Part shown: one piece after another, positions 6,887 through 13,056 of the stretch
Numbering within the stretch: position 1 is the stretch's first letter
How the letters are laid out: every line of letters begins with the position of its first letter
From: GCA-002282575 sp964646525
GTDB taxonomy: Bacteria > Pseudomonadota > Gammaproteobacteria > Thiomicrospirales > Thiomicrospiraceae
Reading direction: 5' to 3'
Length of the DNA stretch: 17,465 nt
NCBI GenBank assembly: GCA_964646525.1
Contig: CAZYER010000031.1
Span: 1-17,465 of the forward strand
The notes under the pieces: model-generated
What the model was told of the DNA's origin: nothing
The model's database searches: none
What the model saw: only the letters and a program-made list of their open reading frames with translations
Translations under genes and position numbers: made by a program

Positions 6887-8308
6887 ATGGCTGCAAAGAA
6901 GTATAACGCTGGTGTTAAAGAATACCGCCATACCTATTGGACTCCAGAGTACACTCCTCTGGACACCGACTTGTTGGCATGTTTCAAAATCGTTCCTCAA
7001 CCAGGTGTTGACCGCGAAGAAGCGGCAGCAGCAGTTGCGGCAGAGTCTTCAACAGGTACTTGGACTACAGTTTGGACTGACCTGTTAACTGACATGGACT
7101 ACTACAAAGGACGTTCTTACCGTATTGAAGACGTTCCAGGTGACGATACAGCATTCTATGCGTTCATCGCTTACCCAATCGACTTGTTCGAATCAGGTTC
7201 AATAGTAAACGTATTCACTTCTTTAGTTGGTAACGTGTTCGGTTTCAAAGCTGTACGTTCACTACGTTTAGAAGACGTTCGTTTCCCAATCGCTTTCGTT
7301 AAAACTTGTGGTGGTCCTCCTGTTGGTATCCAAGTTGAGCGTGACATGCTGAACAAATATGGTCGTCCATTGTTGGGTTGTACTATTAAGCCTAAATTAG
7401 GTCTGTCTGCTAAAAACTACGGTCGTGCTGTTTATGAGTGCTTGCGTGGTGGTCTAGACTTCACTAAAGACGACGAAAACGTTAACAGCCAACCATTCAT
7501 GAACTGGAAGCACCGTTTTGACTTCGTTATGGAAGCGATTAATAAAGCTGAAGCTGAAACTGGCGAGCGTAAAGGTCACTACCTAAACGTTACGGCTCCA
7601 TGTTCTGAAGAAATGATGCGTCGTGCTGAATATGCTAAAGAAATTGGCGCGCCGATCATCATGCATGACTACATCACTGGTGGTTTCTCTGCTAACACTG
7701 CGTTGGCTAATTTCTGTCGTGAAAACGGCATCTTGTTACACATCCACCGTGCAATGCATGCGGTTCTTGACCGTAACCCACACCACGGTATCCACTTCCG
7801 GGTATTGACTAAGATCTTACGTTTGTCAGGTGGTGACCAACTACATACAGGTACTGTAGTAGGTAAGTTGGAAGGTGATCGTGCGGCTACTTTAGGTTGG
7901 ATCGACTTGTTACGTGAGTCTTACATTCCTGAAGATCGTTCACGTGGTCTGTTCTTCGACCAAGACTGGGGTTCAATGCCTGGCGCGTTTGCTGTTGCTT
8001 CTGGTGGTATTCACGTATGGCACATGCCAGCGTTGGTTAACATCTTCGGTGACGACTCAGTTCTTCAGTTCGGTGGTGGTACATTGGGTCACCCATGGGG
8101 TAACGCTGCTGGTGCGGCGGCTAACCGTGTGGCGTTGGAAGCTTGTATTCAAGCTCGTAACGAAGGTCGTGAAGTTGAGAAAGAAGGTAAGGACGTTCTT
8201 ACTGGCGCAGCGAAACACAGCCCAGAATTACGTATCGCAATGGAAACTTGGAAAGAAATCAAGTTTGAATTCGATACCGTTGACAAACTTGACGTTGTTA
8301 ACCGTTAA
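6887..8308 (+). CDS. cbbL: RuBisCO large subunit, form IA (carboxysomal)
   Basis: Carboxylates ribulose 1,5-bisphosphate in the Calvin cycle, here inside the carboxysome. All catalytic parts are visible. The TIKPKLG motif has Lys168 and Lys170. The activation motif GGLDFTKDDEN has the carbamylated lysine at 194 with Asp196 and Glu197. His287/Arg288 are in HIHRAMHAV, His320 is in HTGTVVGKLEG with loop-6 Lys327, and SGGIHVWHMP follows. Length 473 and the N-terminus KKYNAGVKEYRHTYW fit form IA of the carboxysome-associated (IAc) type. AAGGAG lies 6 bases before the ATG. Codon choice is strongly biased (CGT for Arg, GGT for Gly), as in highly expressed genes. It is first in the carboxysome operon, 27 bases before cbbS. 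Confidence 0.98.
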   Translation: MAAKKYNAGVKEYRHTYWTPEYTPLDTDLLACFKIVPQPGVDREEAAAAVAAESSTGTWTTVWTDLLTDMDYYKGRSYRIEDVPGDDTAFYAFIAYPIDLFESGSIVNVFTSLVGNVFGFKAVRSLRLEDVRFPIAFVKTCGGPPVGIQVERDMLNKYGRPLLGCTIKPKLGLSAKNYGRAVYECLRGGLDFTKDDENVNSQPFMNWKHRFDFVMEAINKAEAETGERKGHYLNVTAPCSEEMMRRAEYAKEIGAPIIMHDYITGGFSANTALANFCRENGILLHIHRAMHAVLDRNPHHGIHFRVLTKILRLSGGDQLHTGTVVGKLEGDRAATLGWIDLLRESYIPEDRSRGLFFDQDWGSMPGAFAVASGGIHVWHMPALVNIFGDDSVLQFGGGTLGHPWGNAAGAAANRVALEACIQARNEGREVEKEGKDVLTGAAKHSPELRIAMETWKEIKFEFDTVDKLDVVNR

Positions 8309-8335
8309 TTGCGTTACTAGCAAGAGGAATTTTTA

Positions 8336-8665
8336 ATGGACATTCAAGCTTATAAAACAACGACCAAGTTGGAAACTTTTTCTTACTTGCCAGAAATGAC
8401 CACTGAACAAGTCAAAAAGCAAATTGCTTACATGATTCGACAAGGTTGGAACCCTGGTGTTGAACATACTGAAATCGACAACATGATGGGCGCTTACTGG
8501 TACATGTGGAAACTGCCAATGTTTGGTGAGCAATCAATCGACGCAGTTATGGCAGAACTAGAGTCTTGCCGTCGTGAGAATCCTGATCACCTGATCCGTG
8601 TTGTTGGTTACGACAACTATGCTCAGTGTCAAGGTTTGGCGTTCGTGGTTTACCGCGGTCGTTAA
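8336..8665 (+). CDS. cbbS: RuBisCO small subunit, form IA
   Basis: A 109-residue small subunit of the L8S8 enzyme. It shows the small-subunit signatures LETFSYLPEMTTEQVKKQI near the N-terminus, GWNPGVEHTE, and YWYMWKLPMFGE, and ends HLIRVVGYDNYAQCQGLAFV then VYRGR. In the Halothiobacillus system the CsoS2 N-repeats bind at the junction of large and small subunits. AGAGGA lies 7 bases before the ATG. It is followed by a hairpin that may protect the cbbLS part of the message. Confidence 0.97.
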   Translation: MDIQAYKTTTKLETFSYLPEMTTEQVKKQIAYMIRQGWNPGVEHTEIDNMMGAYWYMWKLPMFGEQSIDAVMAELESCRRENPDHLIRVVGYDNYAQCQGLAFVVYRGR

Positions 8666-8683
8666 TTCCGACGGGTTCGGTGG

Positions 8684-8703
8684 GCTGGTGTTAACGCATC
8701 AGC
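8684..8703 (+). other. mRNA hairpin between cbbS and csoS2
   Basis: GCTGGTG (8684-8690) pairs with CATCAGC (8697-8703), including one G-U pair, around a six-base loop. There is no T tract, so it looks like an RNA stabilising or processing hairpin rather than a terminator. It would help keep the RuBisCO part of the transcript in excess over csoS2. Confidence 0.45.
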
Positions 8704-8744
8704 TTAACTGAATTTCTGCTATTACTTATAGAGTGATTATCCTT

Positions 8745-11228
8745 ATGAATAGCGATATGAGCAGATCTAGCGGTAAAGCCATTGCCCAGATGCGTCGTGC
8801 GATGCTCTCGCAAACTGGAAAATCAGCCACTAATGTATCTTCGGCGTCGTTAAGACAAGCTGCAGCGGCACACAAGCCAGCTCAAACGAGTATTGCATCT
8901 GAGTCTTCAACGTCAAGCTACGAAGCGACCAGCCAAAACGAAACCATGAGTGTTCGTGAAGTGAATCGTTTACGCCGTCAGGCGATGAGTGTTGCTGGTA
9001 AAAAAGCTGCGAGCACAGTTACTCAAACAGTAACGCGTACTGCAAGTGAGCGTGTCTTTTCAGCCGCTGAAACTACTGGTAGTTCGAACGATGTTTCAAA
9101 CGCAATGACGATGCACGTTATTTCGTCTGAAAATCAATATCAATCTTTACCTGTCGCTCCGACTGGTCGTTCTATTGCGATGGCTCGCCGTCAAGCAATG
9201 GCTACTAGCGGTAAAACGGGTCAACAAAAGGTTGCGCAGGCCGCAAAAATTGCTATGTCAAACCCGAACCAAGACTTTGCTGCTGTATTGGAGCAGGGAC
9301 TCACTGGTCGTCAGTTGGCCATGCACCGTCGTGCAATGTTAGCTTCTCAAGGTGCTGACAAAACACATAAGAGCGGTGGTGTTCGCCCAACTGGTAAAGT
9401 GCGCCCAAAGAGGTTACCCACCAAGGTTGAATTCACGCAGACATTGAGTGGGCAAACGGTTTCTGGTAGCACAGTTGATACCAATAAGTCGAGCGTGACG
9501 GGCATTGAACGTGGCGAATGCCGCTCGGTGACAGGCACAGAATATCTGAGCAATGATCACTTTGCGAGTGTTTGCGGCTCCAAGCCTCAAGCTAACCCAT
9601 CCAAAGTTTCTAGCATGACCACCCTGTCTAACAAGACAGTAACTGGTGTAGACGCTTCAGTTTCCTCCAAGGTTACTGGTGCTGAATCTGGTGCTTGCCG
9701 TGCCATTACTGGCAGTGAGTACTGGGGTGCAGAACATTATAAAACTCAAAGCTGTAACACAACACCAGCTGCTCGTCCCGCTAAAGTTAGCGAGTTGAAT
9801 AGTTGTAGTGCAAAACAAGTGGTTACAGGTACCGATGTAGCACAGGGTTCACGTGTTACTGGCGGTGATTCAGGTATGAGCCGTTCGATTACGGGCTCAT
9901 GTTACATGGATCAACGTCAGGCAGCAAAAGTACCACCAAGCAAAGTAGAGCAATCTCACACAGCTCGTGGTTCAAGTGTAACTGGCTCATTAGCAACGCG
10001 TTCGTCAACCATGACTGGCGGTGAAGCAGGCGCTTGCCGTGCGGTTACTGGTAGTGAGTATTTGACGAGCGAAGACTTCAGTGCTTGTGGTGTCAACAAA
10101 TTTGTTGGCAACGCAGACAAGGTTGTTGCTGGTAGCAGTGCGAAAGGTATGACCGTCACTGGGCAATTGCTCGATGACACAGCAGGCCGCGTCACTGGTA
10201 ATGAAATTCGCAAGAATGAACGTGTAACGGGTAACCAATACCACGATCGTCAACTGGCGAGCTTCAGTGCCCGTAATGGGTCTTCTATCAAGCGATTGAA
10301 TGCGAGCTTGATTAAAGGTGTGGATGCACAGCAGGAGTCTTCTGGCTTCCCAAAGGCTGAAGGTGATGGACAGAGCAGCATGCTGTCTGTCACCGGTCAT
10401 TCATATGCTGGAAATCAAGCTGTAACAGGAAATCGCAAGGGCCTGTGCCAAGTACTGACAGGCGATGCGCCAGAAGTAACCGATTTAATGACAGCTTACT
10501 GTCAGACGAATCCGTTGCCAGTGGTGAGTAGCAAGCCAGTATCTGGTGACCTGCCATTGAATAATCAACGTATGACAGGCAACGATCGCGGTATTTGCGA
10601 TGGTGGCATTGTTACCGGTGGTTATCAGGCAGATACCCTAGTCGATTGTGCACGCCCGAGTGTGCAATCTGAGCAAAGAGCGATGCCGTATGCATCTTTA
10701 GAGCGCAATAACCTATTAACGGGTAATGCATCTTGGGATGATGGTATCGTAACGGGAACACGAGGCTTCGATCGCCGCTCTGCTCCAGTTCGACAATTTA
10801 TGAATGTTTCCATGGCGCAAACCATGAAACAAGTCAAAACGGTCGCGCAACCTGCGAAGGTGCAAGCAGAGCAGATGCAAGCAGCACCAGTGCAAATGGT
10901 TCAACCAGCAGTGGCTGAACAAGTTGTGAATCAAGTAGCGCCTGCGGTATTACCTCGACTTACTGGTGACGGTAGTCAACAAGGGGTAAAAGTGTCAGGG
11001 GATGCTTGGGCTAATTCTCGTCACGTTACGGGTACGGAAGGTTTTTCAAGCCGAGGTCGTAACCTAACGGAGCGTGGACAGCACAACAACTGGGTTGTAG
11101 GAGCTTCGGTGTACAAGGATGTACCAAAGCAAGAAGAGCGTCAATCTTCAGTGAAGATTACGGGCTCTTCGGGCAATGGTATTAGTAAAGGCGCGGCAAT
11201 CACCTATTCAGGTGGTGCGAGAGGCTAA
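8745..11228 (+). CDS. csoS2: Carboxysome assembly scaffold CsoS2
   Basis: A large, intrinsically disordered repeat protein (827 aa) that binds RuBisCO and the shell. Four N-terminal basic helical repeats are seen near residues 6-27, 68-88, 139-159 and 185-205 (such as GRSIAMARRQAMATSGK); in Halothiobacillus these bind RuBisCO. The middle region (~227-513) has five repeats of the form KV...VTG...VTGxExGxCRxVTGxEY...C. The C-region (~545-827) has further VTG motifs and ends with the conserved KITGSSGN...ITYSGGARG peptide that contacts the shell. Three starts are possible: ATG 8745, ATG 8757 (MSRSSGK) and GTG 8733; none has a strong ribosome binding site, which would keep expression below cbbLS. 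The next gene is csoS4A, not csoSCA. Confidence 0.95.
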   Translation: MNSDMSRSSGKAIAQMRRAMLSQTGKSATNVSSASLRQAAAAHKPAQTSIASESSTSSYEATSQNETMSVREVNRLRRQAMSVAGKKAASTVTQTVTRTASERVFSAAETTGSSNDVSNAMTMHVISSENQYQSLPVAPTGRSIAMARRQAMATSGKTGQQKVAQAAKIAMSNPNQDFAAVLEQGLTGRQLAMHRRAMLASQGADKTHKSGGVRPTGKVRPKRLPTKVEFTQTLSGQTVSGSTVDTNKSSVTGIERGECRSVTGTEYLSNDHFASVCGSKPQANPSKVSSMTTLSNKTVTGVDASVSSKVTGAESGACRAITGSEYWGAEHYKTQSCNTTPAARPAKVSELNSCSAKQVVTGTDVAQGSRVTGGDSGMSRSITGSCYMDQRQAAKVPPSKVEQSHTARGSSVTGSLATRSSTMTGGEAGACRAVTGSEYLTSEDFSACGVNKFVGNADKVVAGSSAKGMTVTGQLLDDTAGRVTGNEIRKNERVTGNQYHDRQLASFSARNGSSIKRLNASLIKGVDAQQESSGFPKAEGDGQSSMLSVTGHSYAGNQAVTGNRKGLCQVLTGDAPEVTDLMTAYCQTNPLPVVSSKPVSGDLPLNNQRMTGNDRGICDGGIVTGGYQADTLVDCARPSVQSEQRAMPYASLERNNLLTGNASWDDGIVTGTRGFDRRSAPVRQFMNVSMAQTMKQVKTVAQPAKVQAEQMQAAPVQMVQPAVAEQVVNQVAPAVLPRLTGDGSQQGVKVSGDAWANSRHVTGTEGFSSRGRNLTERGQHNNWVVGASVYKDVPKQEERQSSVKITGSSGNGISKGAAITYSGGARG
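9423..10283 (+). repeat. CsoS2 middle-region repeats (five units)
   Basis: Five coding repeats, each starting with KV, at about 9423-9602, 9603-9782, 9783-9941, 9942-10118 and 10119-10283. Units 1, 2 and 4 carry the conserved cysteine pair. Unit 3 has only isolated cysteines (GSCYM and NSCSAKQ) and unit 5 has none. The repeats are divergent at DNA level. Confidence 0.75.
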
Positions 11229-11240
11229 TGGAGCAACATC

Positions 11241-11486
11241 ATGCGTATTATGCAAGTTGAAAAAACATTAGTTTCCACCAATCGTATTGCAGAGTTTGGA
11301 CACAAGCCGCTATTAGTGGTGCGTGAAAAAAGCGGCGCACGTAGTGTGGCTGTGGATTCGATTGGTTGTATGCCAGGTGATTGGGTAATTTGTGTGGGTT
11401 CTGGTGCGGCGCGTGAAGCGGCAGGTGCTAAGGACTTTCCAAGTGACCTAACCATTGTGGGCATTATTGACCACTGGGAGGAGTAA
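11241..11486 (+). CDS. csoS4A: Carboxysome shell vertex protein CsoS4A (BMC-P)
   Basis: An 81-residue EutN/CcmL-type pentamer protein that caps shell vertices. It begins MRIMQVEKTLVSTNRI and contains KPLLVV, the BMC-P signature VAVDSIGCMPGDWVICVGSG, and the C-terminal DLTIVGIIDHWEE. It starts only 12 bases after the csoS2 stop, with GGAG 7 bases before the ATG. In typical alpha-carboxysome operons csoSCA sits at this point, and it is missing here. The TAA overlaps the csoS4B start (TAATG). Confidence 0.95.
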   Translation: MRIMQVEKTLVSTNRIAEFGHKPLLVVREKSGARSVAVDSIGCMPGDWVICVGSGAAREAAGAKDFPSDLTIVGIIDHWEE

Positions 11487-11731
11487 TGGAGATCATGCGA
11501 GTTGTCTCTGATTTGGTGTGTACACGACGTACACCTGGATTGAATGGCACTTCTTTGCGTGTTCTTAAAGACCTCAAAGGTAAGGTGTTTGTGGCTACCG
11601 ATCCCGTTGGTGTTGCTGAAGGTGACTGGGTATTTACCGCATCTGGCAGTGCAGCAAGGCTTGTGATGAATGACAGAAAGACCTTCACAGACTTATCGAT
11701 AGGCGGAATTATCGATTATTGGGAAAGCTGA
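11486..11731 (+). CDS. csoS4B: Carboxysome shell vertex protein CsoS4B (BMC-P)
   Basis: A second 81-residue BMC-P paralogue: MEIMRVVSDLVCTRRTPGL, then VATDPVGVAEGDWVFTASGS and DLSIGGIIDYWES. The start chosen is ATG 11486, which overlaps the csoS4A stop (TAATG) and is preceded by GGGAGGAG; an in-frame ATG at 11495 would drop three residues. Stop-start overlap implies translational coupling, matching the need for few copies (pentamers at 12 vertices). It is followed by a terminator before the abundant csoS1 hexamer genes. Confidence 0.94.
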   Translation: MEIMRVVSDLVCTRRTPGLNGTSLRVLKDLKGKVFVATDPVGVAEGDWVFTASGSAARLVMNDRKTFTDLSIGGIIDYWES

Positions 11732-11748
11732 TCTCATCAGTGACGGTT

Positions 11749-11769
11749 GGTAGAAATTTCTGCCTTTTT
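11749..11769 (+). terminator. Intrinsic terminator between csoS4B and csoS1
   Basis: GGTAGA (11749-11754) pairs with TCTGCC (11759-11764), including one G-U pair, around AATT, and runs directly into five T residues. The stem is moderate, so partial readthrough is likely. It divides low-copy vertex genes from high-copy shell genes. Confidence 0.6.
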
Positions 11770-11779
11770 AATGGACTCT

Positions 11780-11797
11780 CAGATTAGAAATAGTCTG
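11780..11797 (+). other. GAAA-tetraloop RNA hairpin upstream of csoS1
   Basis: CAGATTA pairs with TAGTCTG around a GAAA (GNRA-class) tetraloop, with one G-U pair. It is placed downstream of the terminator and about 95 bases before csoS1. It could stabilise a processed csoS1 message or be part of its leader. A csoS1 promoter probably lies in 11770-11880, but I could not pick a convincing -35/-10 pair. Confidence 0.4.
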
Positions 11798-11890
11798 AAT
11801 TGAAAATACTCGGTTAATTCCTGCTTAGGTTTGAGTTAACAAGGTATTGTGTAAACTTTCGTTTATTATTTTTTGCTAAGGAGCTAACAA

Positions 11891-12181
11891 ATGGCTGAGC
11901 GTATGGGTATTGCATTAGGCATGATTGAAACTCGTGGTTTGGTACCAGCAATTGAAGCGGCAGACGCGATGACTAAAGCGGCTGAAGTTCGTTTGATCGG
12001 TCGTCAATTCGTGGGTGGTGGTTATGTAACTGTTTTGGTACGTGGTGAAACTGGTGCGGTTAACGCAGCGGTTCGCGCTGGTGCTGATGCTTGTGAACGT
12101 GTTGGTGACGGTTTAGTTGCTGCTCACATTATCGCTCGTGTTCACAGCGAAGTTGAAAAAATTCTACCTACTGACGCTTAA
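11891..12181 (+). CDS. csoS1: Major carboxysome shell hexamer protein CsoS1, copy 1
   Basis: A 96-residue BMC-H protein that tiles the shell facets. It contains GIALGMIETRGLVPAIEAAD, the pore loop QFVGGGYV (~39-46), and RAGADACERVGDGLVAAHII. AAGGAG lies 7 bases before the ATG, a strong site as expected for the most abundant shell protein. It is identical in protein sequence to the next copy from about residue 9 to 79, although the DNA differs at several synonymous positions. The next copy follows after 17 bases. By position it corresponds to csoS1C or csoS1A of Halothiobacillus. Confidence 0.96.
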   Translation: MAERMGIALGMIETRGLVPAIEAADAMTKAAEVRLIGRQFVGGGYVTVLVRGETGAVNAAVRAGADACERVGDGLVAAHIIARVHSEVEKILPTDA

Positions 12182-12198
12182 TTGTTAAGGAGACAAGT

Positions 12199-12436
12199 AT
12201 GTCTACAATTAACGGTGTTGCGCTAGGCATGATCGAAACGCGTGGTCTTGTACCAGCAATCGAAGCTGCCGATGCAATGACTAAAGCTGCTGAAGTCCGT
12301 TTAATCGGTCGTCAGTTCGTGGGTGGTGGCTATGTTACTGTGTTAGTACGTGGTGAAACTGGTGCGGTTAACGCAGCAGTACGCGCTGGTGCTGATGCTT
12401 GTGAACGCGTTGGTGACGGCTTAGTTGCTGCTCACA
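12199..12436 (+). CDS. csoS1: CsoS1 shell hexamer protein, copy 2 (5' part, cut by N gap)
   Basis: The first 79 codons of a second BMC-H gene, MSTINGVALGMIETRGLVPA onward, ending at VAAH just before the N run. AAGGAG lies 6 bases before the ATG. The frame that continues through the N run to 12579 is false, because the gap length is arbitrary and throws the downstream sequence out of frame. The last 55 bases (12382-12436) are repeated exactly after the gap. Confidence 0.93.
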
Positions 12437-12536
12437 NNNNNNNNNNNNNNNNNNNNNNNNNNNNNNNNNNNNNNNNNNNNNNNNNNNNNNNNNNNNNNNN
12501 NNNNNNNNNNNNNNNNNNNNNNNNNNNNNNNNNNNN
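12437..12536. other. Assembly gap of exactly 100 N
   Basis: A placeholder-length gap inside the csoS1 genes. The 55 bases on its left (12382-12436) are identical to the first 55 bases on its right (12537-12591), so the true distance is not 100. See the finding on a lost csoS1 repeat unit. Confidence 0.98.
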
Positions 12537-12695
12537 CGCGCTGGTGCTGATGCTTGTGAACGCGTTGGTGACGGCTTAGTTGCTGCTCACATTATCGCTC
12601 GTGTTCACAACGAAGTAGAGAAGATTCTTCCTACAGGTGCAACATCAGGCGCTGCGAGCGGTCTTGACGGTGACGTAACGACGACTCAAAGCTAA
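12537..12695 (+). CDS. csoS1: CsoS1 shell hexamer protein with C-terminal extension (3' part)
   Basis: The last 52 codons of a BMC-H gene, from RAGADACERVGDGLVAAHII to a tail ATSGAASGLDGDVTTTQS that is about 17 residues longer than copy 1. CsoS1B of Halothiobacillus also has a longer C-terminus, so this is probably the csoS1B-type gene. Whether it belongs to the same gene as 12199-12436 (giving 113 residues in total) or to a third copy cannot be decided across the gap; I favour a third copy. A long hairpin follows. Confidence 0.88.
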   Translation, partial: RAGADACERVGDGLVAAHIIARVHNEVEKILPTGATSGAASGLDGDVTTTQS

Positions 12696-12706
12696 TGCTT
12701 GTGCTT

Positions 12707-12739
12707 GAAGCGATGGTTTCGACCATCGCTTCTGGTTTT
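12707..12739 (+). terminator. Strong hairpin (possible terminator) after the csoS1 genes
   Basis: An 11-base perfect stem (12707-12717, GAAGCGATGGT, with 12722-12732) closes a TTCG loop and is followed by TGGTTTT. The T tract is imperfect, so it may act as a partial terminator or as a 3' stabiliser of the shell-gene message, lowering expression of acRAF-mcdAB. Confidence 0.6.
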
Positions 12740-12771
12740 AAGAATTCAGCCACTCTTTTTTGGGATAAGTA

Positions 12772-13053
12772 ATGACTTGTAAGATTAATGAGCCTTGGGC
12801 ACAAAAATGGGATTTTCGTGAGAGTCCTTGTCAAATGACGCGAAAATTCCATTTTTCTGCCTATCGTGAAACCACTGGTTTCTTAGATTACCTCAATGAG
12901 CTAATCAAAACGTTAGAGGTGCATCCGCACAATATTAATTTCGGTACTACCTATGCCACCATCACTATTGAAGGTGAGGGTAATGGTTTAGATGATCGTT
13001 TTATTCAAATGGCGCGTCAATTAAGTGAGCGTGTCGATGGGCTTGAGGCATAA
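12772..13053 (+). CDS. acRAF: Alpha-carboxysome RuBisCO assembly factor (pterin dehydratase-like)
   Basis: A 93-residue protein of the pterin-4a-carbinolamine dehydratase fold. The sequence YLNELIKTLEVHPHNINFG (40-58) followed by YATITIEGEGNGLDDRF matches the family layout, but the usual HHP catalytic motif is reduced to VHP and the later catalytic positions do not match. This is as expected for acRAF, a non-enzymatic chaperone for form IA RuBisCO assembly. An in-frame stop directly upstream (12766-12768) fixes ATG 12772 as the first start; GGGA 7 bases upstream is a modest ribosome binding site. It is followed 3 bases later by mcdA. A true pterin dehydratase is unlikely given the context. 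Confidence 0.88.
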   Translation: MTCKINEPWAQKWDFRESPCQMTRKFHFSAYRETTGFLDYLNELIKTLEVHPHNINFGTTYATITIEGEGNGLDDRFIQMARQLSERVDGLEA

Positions 13054-13056
13054 ACC

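Noticed and set aside
8999..9005. T-AAA-AAA as a programmed frameshift site in csoS2
   Set aside because: Not a canonical slippery heptamer and lies in the N-terminal repeats, not in the middle region where frameshifting is known.
9423..10283. Regular repeats resembling a CRISPR or satellite array
   Set aside because: They are protein-level repeats of CsoS2, with divergent DNA and no spacer structure.
10005..10400. Long antisense open frames inside csoS2 and other carboxysome genes
   Set aside because: They follow the repeat structure and codon bias of csoS2, lack ribosome binding sites and have no recognisable protein features.
12199..12579. A continuous frame running from csoS1 copy 2 through the N run to a stop at 12579
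   Set aside because: The 100-N gap length is arbitrary and the sequence after it is out of frame with the true csoS1 reading; the end (ALVLMLVNALVTA) is the wrong frame of a csoS1 gene.
12772..13053. True pterin-4a-carbinolamine dehydratase, linked with folM in pterin metabolism
   Set aside because: The catalytic motif is degraded and the gene lies in the carboxysome operon far from folM, so acRAF is the better call.
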